This document shows, in pieces, positions 59,648 through 64,000 of a stretch of DNA of 64,000 bases; position 1 is the stretch's first letter; every line of letters begins with the position of its first letter. The stretch comes from Liriodendron chinense. Its lineage: Eukaryota > Streptophyta > Magnoliopsida > Magnoliales > Magnoliaceae. The stretch covers positions 5,952,001-6,016,000 of the forward strand of contig ML058526.1 of the NCBI GenBank assembly GCA_003013855.2, written 5' to 3'. The notes beneath the pieces were generated by a model that saw nothing but the letters and a program-made list of their open reading frames with translations, did not search any database and was not told the origin of the DNA. Made by a program: the position numbers and the translations under genes.

Positions 59648-60777
59648 TTTGAGGATTGCAGTACACTGTGTTGTAAGGGTTCTCTATTTATGCATTAGTT
59701 TTAGATCTTTGTTGGTACATTGTGCTTCATGGGTCTCAATTCAAGGCTTTGAGTTCTTTGTTGGTACACTACATTGTGAAGGACTCAGTTCTTTGTTGGT
59801 ACATAGTGCTGCAAGGGTCTCATTTCAGTTGGTACACTGCATTGTAAGGGGTCTTAGTTCTCTATTGCTACACTGCATTGAAATGGTCTTAGTTCTTTAT
59901 TGGTACACTACGTTGCAAGTAGGGTTGTCAACGGCACGGATCATGATCCGTATCCGATCCAGAACCGCTCCGATTTAATCGGATTCGGATCAATAATTGG
60001 ATCATCGGGTCGGATACAGATACCCAAAGACGATCCGTTTAATATTCGGGTTGGATTCGGATCAACCTTGATCCGGCCCGTTAATGACCCGATTAAAAAA
60101 AAAAATTGTCTCCTTCGTCTCTACTCTCCATGCACGCAACCATGCCTCGTGAATAGAGCATCTCTCTCTCTCTCTCTCTCTCTCTCGAATATCGGGTCGG
60201 ATCATAATCGGATTGGAAACGAATTTCAAAATATTTAAATGGGTCAGGTTCAGATCATATACTTGTGATCCGAATCGTATTCGGGTCTGATATATCCTTA
60301 ATTGGATTGGATATGGATCATCACTGATCCGGCCCGTATCCAACCCGTTAACAGCCCTAGTTGCAAGGGTCTTAGTTCTCTATTGGTCTTAGTATCTGTT
60401 GGTACACTACGTTGTAAAGGACTTAGTTCTTTGTTGGTACACTGTGCTGCAAAGGTCTCATTTCTCTGTTGGTAAACTTGATTGCAAGGGGTCTTAATTA
60501 GTTCTCTATTGGTACACTGCATTGAAAAGGTCTTAGTTCTCTATTAGTACACTACGTTGCAAGGGTCTGAGTTCTAATCTGTTGATACACTGCACTGCAT
60601 TGGTCACAATTCACTGCTGGTACACTATACTATAAGGGTCTCAGTTCTCTGTTGGTACACTATGCTGCAAGGGTTCTAATTCTTTAGTGGTACACTATGA
60701 TGGATGGGCAATTCTCTATTGGTACATTGTGCTACATGGGTCTCAGTTCTCTGTTGGTACACTGCGCTCCATGAGTC
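59648..60777 (+). repeat. Minisatellite, left array
   Basis: Unit about 33-53 bp, read as GGGTCTCAGTTCTCTGTTGG then TACACTGCGCTGCAA, many degenerate copies. The hAT-type MITE at 59,920-60,359 is inserted in it. Confidence 0.85.
59920..60359. mobile_element. hAT-type MITE, 440 bp
   Basis: Ends TAGGGTTGTCAACGG and, inverted, TAGGGCTGTTAACGG. The perfect 8-bp duplication GTTGCAAG (59,912-59,919 and 60,360-60,367) is the size typical of hAT elements. The interior is full of GGATC/GATCC and CGGGTCGGAT words and has a (CT)n run (60,161-60,186). Confidence 0.9.
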
Positions 60778-62165
60778 TTGGAGAAAGAAGACCCATACAA
60801 CGCAATGTACCAACAAAGAATTGAGACCATGCAACACAATGTGCAATGTAGTGTACTAATAGAGAACTGAGACCCTTGCGCAGTGTACCAACAGAGGACT
60901 GATGCCCCTGTAGCGTAGTGTACCAATAGAGATTTGAGACCCATCGAGCATAATGTACCAATAAAAAACCACGACCCATGCAGTGCAGCGTACTGACAGA
61001 GAACCGCAACTCATACAACACGATGTACAAACAATGAATTGAGACTCATGCAGTGCAGTATACCAACAAAGAATTGAGACCCATATAGCATAATGTACCA
61101 ATAGAGAACTAAAACCCATGCATCGCAGTGTGCCAATAGAGAACTAAGACCCTTGCAGCGCAGTGTACCAACAGAAAATTGAGACCCATGCAGTGCAATA
61201 TACCAACAGAGAATTGAGATCCTTATAGCACAATGTCCTAATAGAGAACTGAGACCCCATGTAGCACAGTGTACTAATAGAGAACTAAAACCTATGCAGC
61301 GAAGTGTACAAACAAAGAACTAAGATTGATGCAGTGCAGTATACCAGCAAAGAACTGAGACCCACTGCACGATGTACTAATAAGGAACTCAGAGTTACGT
61401 ACATACCGTAGTTTACCAACAGAGAATTGGGACCCTTGTAATGCAGTGTACCAACAAATAAATGAGACCCCATGTAGCACAGTGTACAAACAGAGAACTG
61501 AGACCCTTAAACAGTGTAACAACAGAAAACTGAGACCCTTGCAGCGCAGTGTACTAATAAAGAATTAAGACCCATGCAGTGTATTATACCAATAGAGAAC
61601 CATAACCTATGCAACGCACTGTACTAACAATGGACTAAGACCCATACAGCATAGTGTACCAACAGAGAATTGAGACCCATGCAACATAGTGTACCAATAG
61701 AGAACTGACACCCTTGCAGTGCAATGTACCAACAAAGAACTGAGACCCATACAACGTAGTGTACCAACAGAGTGGAGACCCTTGCAGCGCAGTGTATCAA
61801 CAAAGAGTGAAGACTCTTACAATGCAATGCGCCAATAGAGAGTAGAGATCCTTGTAGCGTAGTGTACCAACAGAGAACTAAGACCCTTGCAACATAGTGT
61901 ACCAATAGAAAACTAAGACCCATGCAACATAGTATACCAATGGAGAACCAAGACCCATGCAATGTAGTGTACTAGTAGATAACTGAGACCCTTGCAGTGC
62001 AGTGTACCAACAAAGAACTAAAACCCATGAACACAGTGTACTAACACAAAATTGTAACCTATGCAACACAAATAACCGCGACCCGTGCAATGTAGTGTAC
62101 CATCAGCAAACCGCGACCCGTGCAATGCAATGTAGCAACAGCGAATTGCAACCCTCACAGCGCAA
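60778..62165 (-). repeat. Minisatellite, right array (inverted)
   Basis: Unit about 36 bp, TTGCAGCGCAGTGTACCAAC then AGAGAACTGAGACCC, the reverse complement of the left array, about 35-38 degenerate copies. Minus ORFs across it are repeat-encoded. Confidence 0.85.
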
Positions 62166-62560
62166 TTTTTTTTTAAATGTCTTTTTTAAGAAAAAAGACA
62201 AGAAAAAGAAGAACAAAAAGAAGAAGGTAAGTTGTTTTATCTATTTAATATTTTTATTTTCATTCTCTTTTTATTAGTTAATTTTTATTTATTTATTTAT
62301 CTTTTCTTTAAAAAAGAGGCAGAAGAAAAAGAAGAACAAATAGAAAAAGAGTTTATGATTTGTTTGTTATTTTTTTGAAAAAAAGGAGGAAGAAGAAAAA
62401 GAAGAAGAACGGTAGAAAAAGGTAGTTGTTTTATTTATTTGTCATTTTTTATTTTCATCCTCTTTTTTTATTTAAGAAGATTAGTATTGTTTTTTTCTGC
62501 TTATTTGTTAATTTTATTTATTTATTTATCATTTTTTTTTCAGAAAAATGAGGAAAAAGG

Positions 62561-63212
62561 AAACAATGACCCGACCGGTTGTCTTAATGGTTCTTGATGG
62601 GCCAACCCAACATGGTAAGGTTGGACCCGAACACTGATTTTTTCATGCGGGTTAGTTGGTCGTGCGGAATTTTCCGGGCCTAATCAAAAGAGTATCTTAA
62701 CAGATAAAATAGTGGTGGGCCATCCTTGTCTCCATCACATAGAGCCCACCCGTTTACTAAAAAGCATTGATCAAACGGATTCTAAAAGTTCGACTGTTGC
62801 TTGAAAATGAGTGGATAAAACGAAATTAAGCGATAGTCCATATTCTTGAAAAATGCCATGTCCACTGCTAGGCCACCGGGTGAATGGTTTGGATTTTGTC
62901 AAGGATGGTTTTCTGTTTCAGTTAGACAAAAATTCTAAAAGCCAGCTTTTAAGTCATCCAAACCATTGATATTATGGGTCCCACTGAACAAACTCTTCTG
63001 GATGAAAAAGAATCTTAAATAGGTGGCCAACAAAGAAAAACCATTAAGAAATTCTTCCAACATGGGAGATTTTTGGTGGATGGACTATTCGTCGTATGTA
63101 CGATCACATCAACATTTCTGAGTATGGTGTGACATGACACGTGCAAATTCGTGAATAAGAGACCATGCGATTGTGTCAAATAACTGTTGGAATATATTTC
63201 TTTTGTCCAATA
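62561..63212. other. Intergenic, nothing recognised
   Basis: No gene or clear repeat. A GGTTGGACCC-type stretch near 62,610-62,640 resembles other MITE scraps. Confidence 0.4.

Positions 63213-63241
<29 letters not shown>
63213..63241. repeat. (AT)n(AC)n microsatellite
   Basis: An AT run followed by an AC run, about 29 bp. Confidence 0.9.
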
Positions 63242-63245
<4 letters not shown>

Positions 63246-63248
63246 GCC

Positions 63249-63281
63249 CTCGACCTCATGGGAAGTTCACATGAGGTCGAG
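63249..63281. repeat. Perfect 12-bp hairpin
   Basis: Arms CTCGACCTCATG and CATGAGGTCGAG with a 9-bp loop, just left of a foldback MITE. Confidence 0.85.
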
Positions 63282-63680
63282 CTGTGTGGACCCCACTGTG
63301 ACGTGTATCAGACATCCACCCCCATTAGTCAGATGCACCATTCCGTGGTGAACCATGGGCCTAAAAATCAGGCCAATACATGAATTTGGTGGGCCACACC
63401 ATAAACAATAGTCAAGAGTGCATATCCACCCATTAAAACCTTTATGATTGTTTATAGGATCGACTGAGATGTGATTGAGAAATCCAGCCCATCCATTGCG
63501 GGTGTCCTCCTACTTAAACAAGAGGTCACACCAAGTTTCAACCATATCCAAAACTGAGGTGGGCCACAATAGGTGCTTTTAGATGTTGTAGGCATGATTT
63601 TACACTGTTTCATAACCAATAGGAGACCCACCAAATGCATGGTGTGGATGTCTGATACACATCACAGTGGGGCCCACCAT
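63282..63680. mobile_element. Foldback MITE, related GTGGGCCCCAC type
   Basis: The left arm GACCCCACTGTGACGTGTAT, CAGACATCCAC and the inverted right arm GGCCCCACTGTGATGTGTAT, CAGACATCCAC match closely. About 400 bp; ends approximate; no duplication resolved. Confidence 0.65.
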
Positions 63681-63895
63681 GCATTGTATGATTATTGGGC
63701 GTGCGATGAGATGAATCTCTAACATTAAAGTCATTGTCGAGATTCACGGGTTCCTATGCATTTTATGATTATTGAGCCGTATAATGAATCTCTAACATAA
63801 GACATTGTCCCAACACATGCATTCACTATGCATTTTATGATTATTGAGCGGTACTATGAATCTCTAACATAAGACACTGTCGCAACACATGCATA
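63679..63895. repeat. 72-76 bp tandem repeat, about three copies
   Basis: ATGCATTTTATGATTATTGAG begins at about 63,679 (variant), 63,755 and 63,827, each followed by ATGAATCTCTAACAT. Confidence 0.85.
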
Positions 63896-64000
63896 GGTGC
63901 GTGCATTTGTACGCATTGACTTAGATCTAAGAAGCAAAGTTGGATATTATTGTTTAGCATTGGCTTGCACAGGGCAAAGGGGGCACTAAGGGCAAGCTCG

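Larger units (their letters stand above)
59040..62560. repeat. Large inverted repeat (about 3.5 kb) with opposed minisatellite arms
   Basis: Outer arms (about 59,040-59,645 and 62,165-62,560) are AT-rich and mutually inverted: AAAAAGAGAATGAAAAT and CTTACCTTTTTC at the left correspond to ATTTTCATTCTCTTTTT and AAGAAGGTAAG at the right. Inner arms are a roughly 36-bp minisatellite, one orientation at the left and the other at the right, meeting near 60,780. No transposase or LTR is present. Confidence 0.75.

Noticed and set aside
61624..61962. Cys/Trp-rich 112-codon minus ORF
   Set aside because: Encoded by the minisatellite array; the protein repeat follows the DNA repeat.
59648..62165. Regular 36-bp repeats resembling a CRISPR array
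   Set aside because: Repeats are degenerate, adjacent without unique spacers, in two opposed orientations and in a plant genome.

Overview
This window is nuclear DNA of a flowering plant. It contains one intact host gene with plant splice sites (a group I WRKY transcription factor). The rest is almost entirely transposable elements: two CACTA elements, Ty1/copia and Ty3/gypsy remains, Mutator-type, hAT-type and Tourist-type MITEs, and a tRNA-derived SINE. The very abundant GTGGGGCCCAC foldback MITEs fit a magnoliid-type woody genome (Magnolia, Liriodendron or Cinnamomum relatives). That placement is inference from general familiarity, not a search.

Layout. 1-2.7 kb: 3' flank with MITE scraps. 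2.7-6.4 kb (minus): five-exon WRKY33-like gene, 572 aa, with a Tourist-like MITE in intron 1. 6.4-7.8 kb: its promoter side, rich in W-boxes (TTGAC[CT]), including a perfect palindrome of two W-boxes. 8.6-9.1 kb: a 248-bp tandem duplication. 9,166-20,732: a complete 11.6-kb CACTA element with 3-bp target duplication CAA, terminal inverted repeats and TTCGTCGGTAA-type subterminal repeats. It holds a decayed TNP2 transposase, a spliced Transposase_24/TNPA-like gene and a small intact ORF, all on minus. 20.7-26.3 kb: Ty3/gypsy integrase relic, an LTR fragment and a SINE. 26,334 to about 44.5 kb: a second, plus-strand CACTA element whose TNP2 gene is split by a 7-kb LTR element (31,267-38,296, target duplication ATATG) and by a solo LTR (39,681-41,650). 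45.7-52.2 kb: two adjacent Mutator-type foldback MITEs, the second split by a 5.4-kb Ty1/copia element. 53.3-58.1 kb: a dense cluster of the same MITE type. 59.0-62.6 kb: a large inverted repeat whose arms carry a roughly 36-bp minisatellite in opposite orientations, with an hAT-type MITE inside. 63.2-63.9 kb: another foldback and a short tandem repeat.

Most noteworthy: (i) both CACTA elements encode an intact small protein of about 130 aa from one family that I do not recognise, although their transposases are broken; (ii) both CACTA elements share the same leader order upstream of TNP2 (subterminal repeats, CT-rich tract, GTGGGGCCCAC array, degenerate telomere-like CCCTAAA array); (iii) the MITE family carries TCP-type binding sites in its inverted repeats and has clear 9-bp target duplications; (iv) the large minisatellite inverted repeat. 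Host function appears confined to the WRKY gene, a likely defence regulator whose own promoter carries WRKY binding sites.
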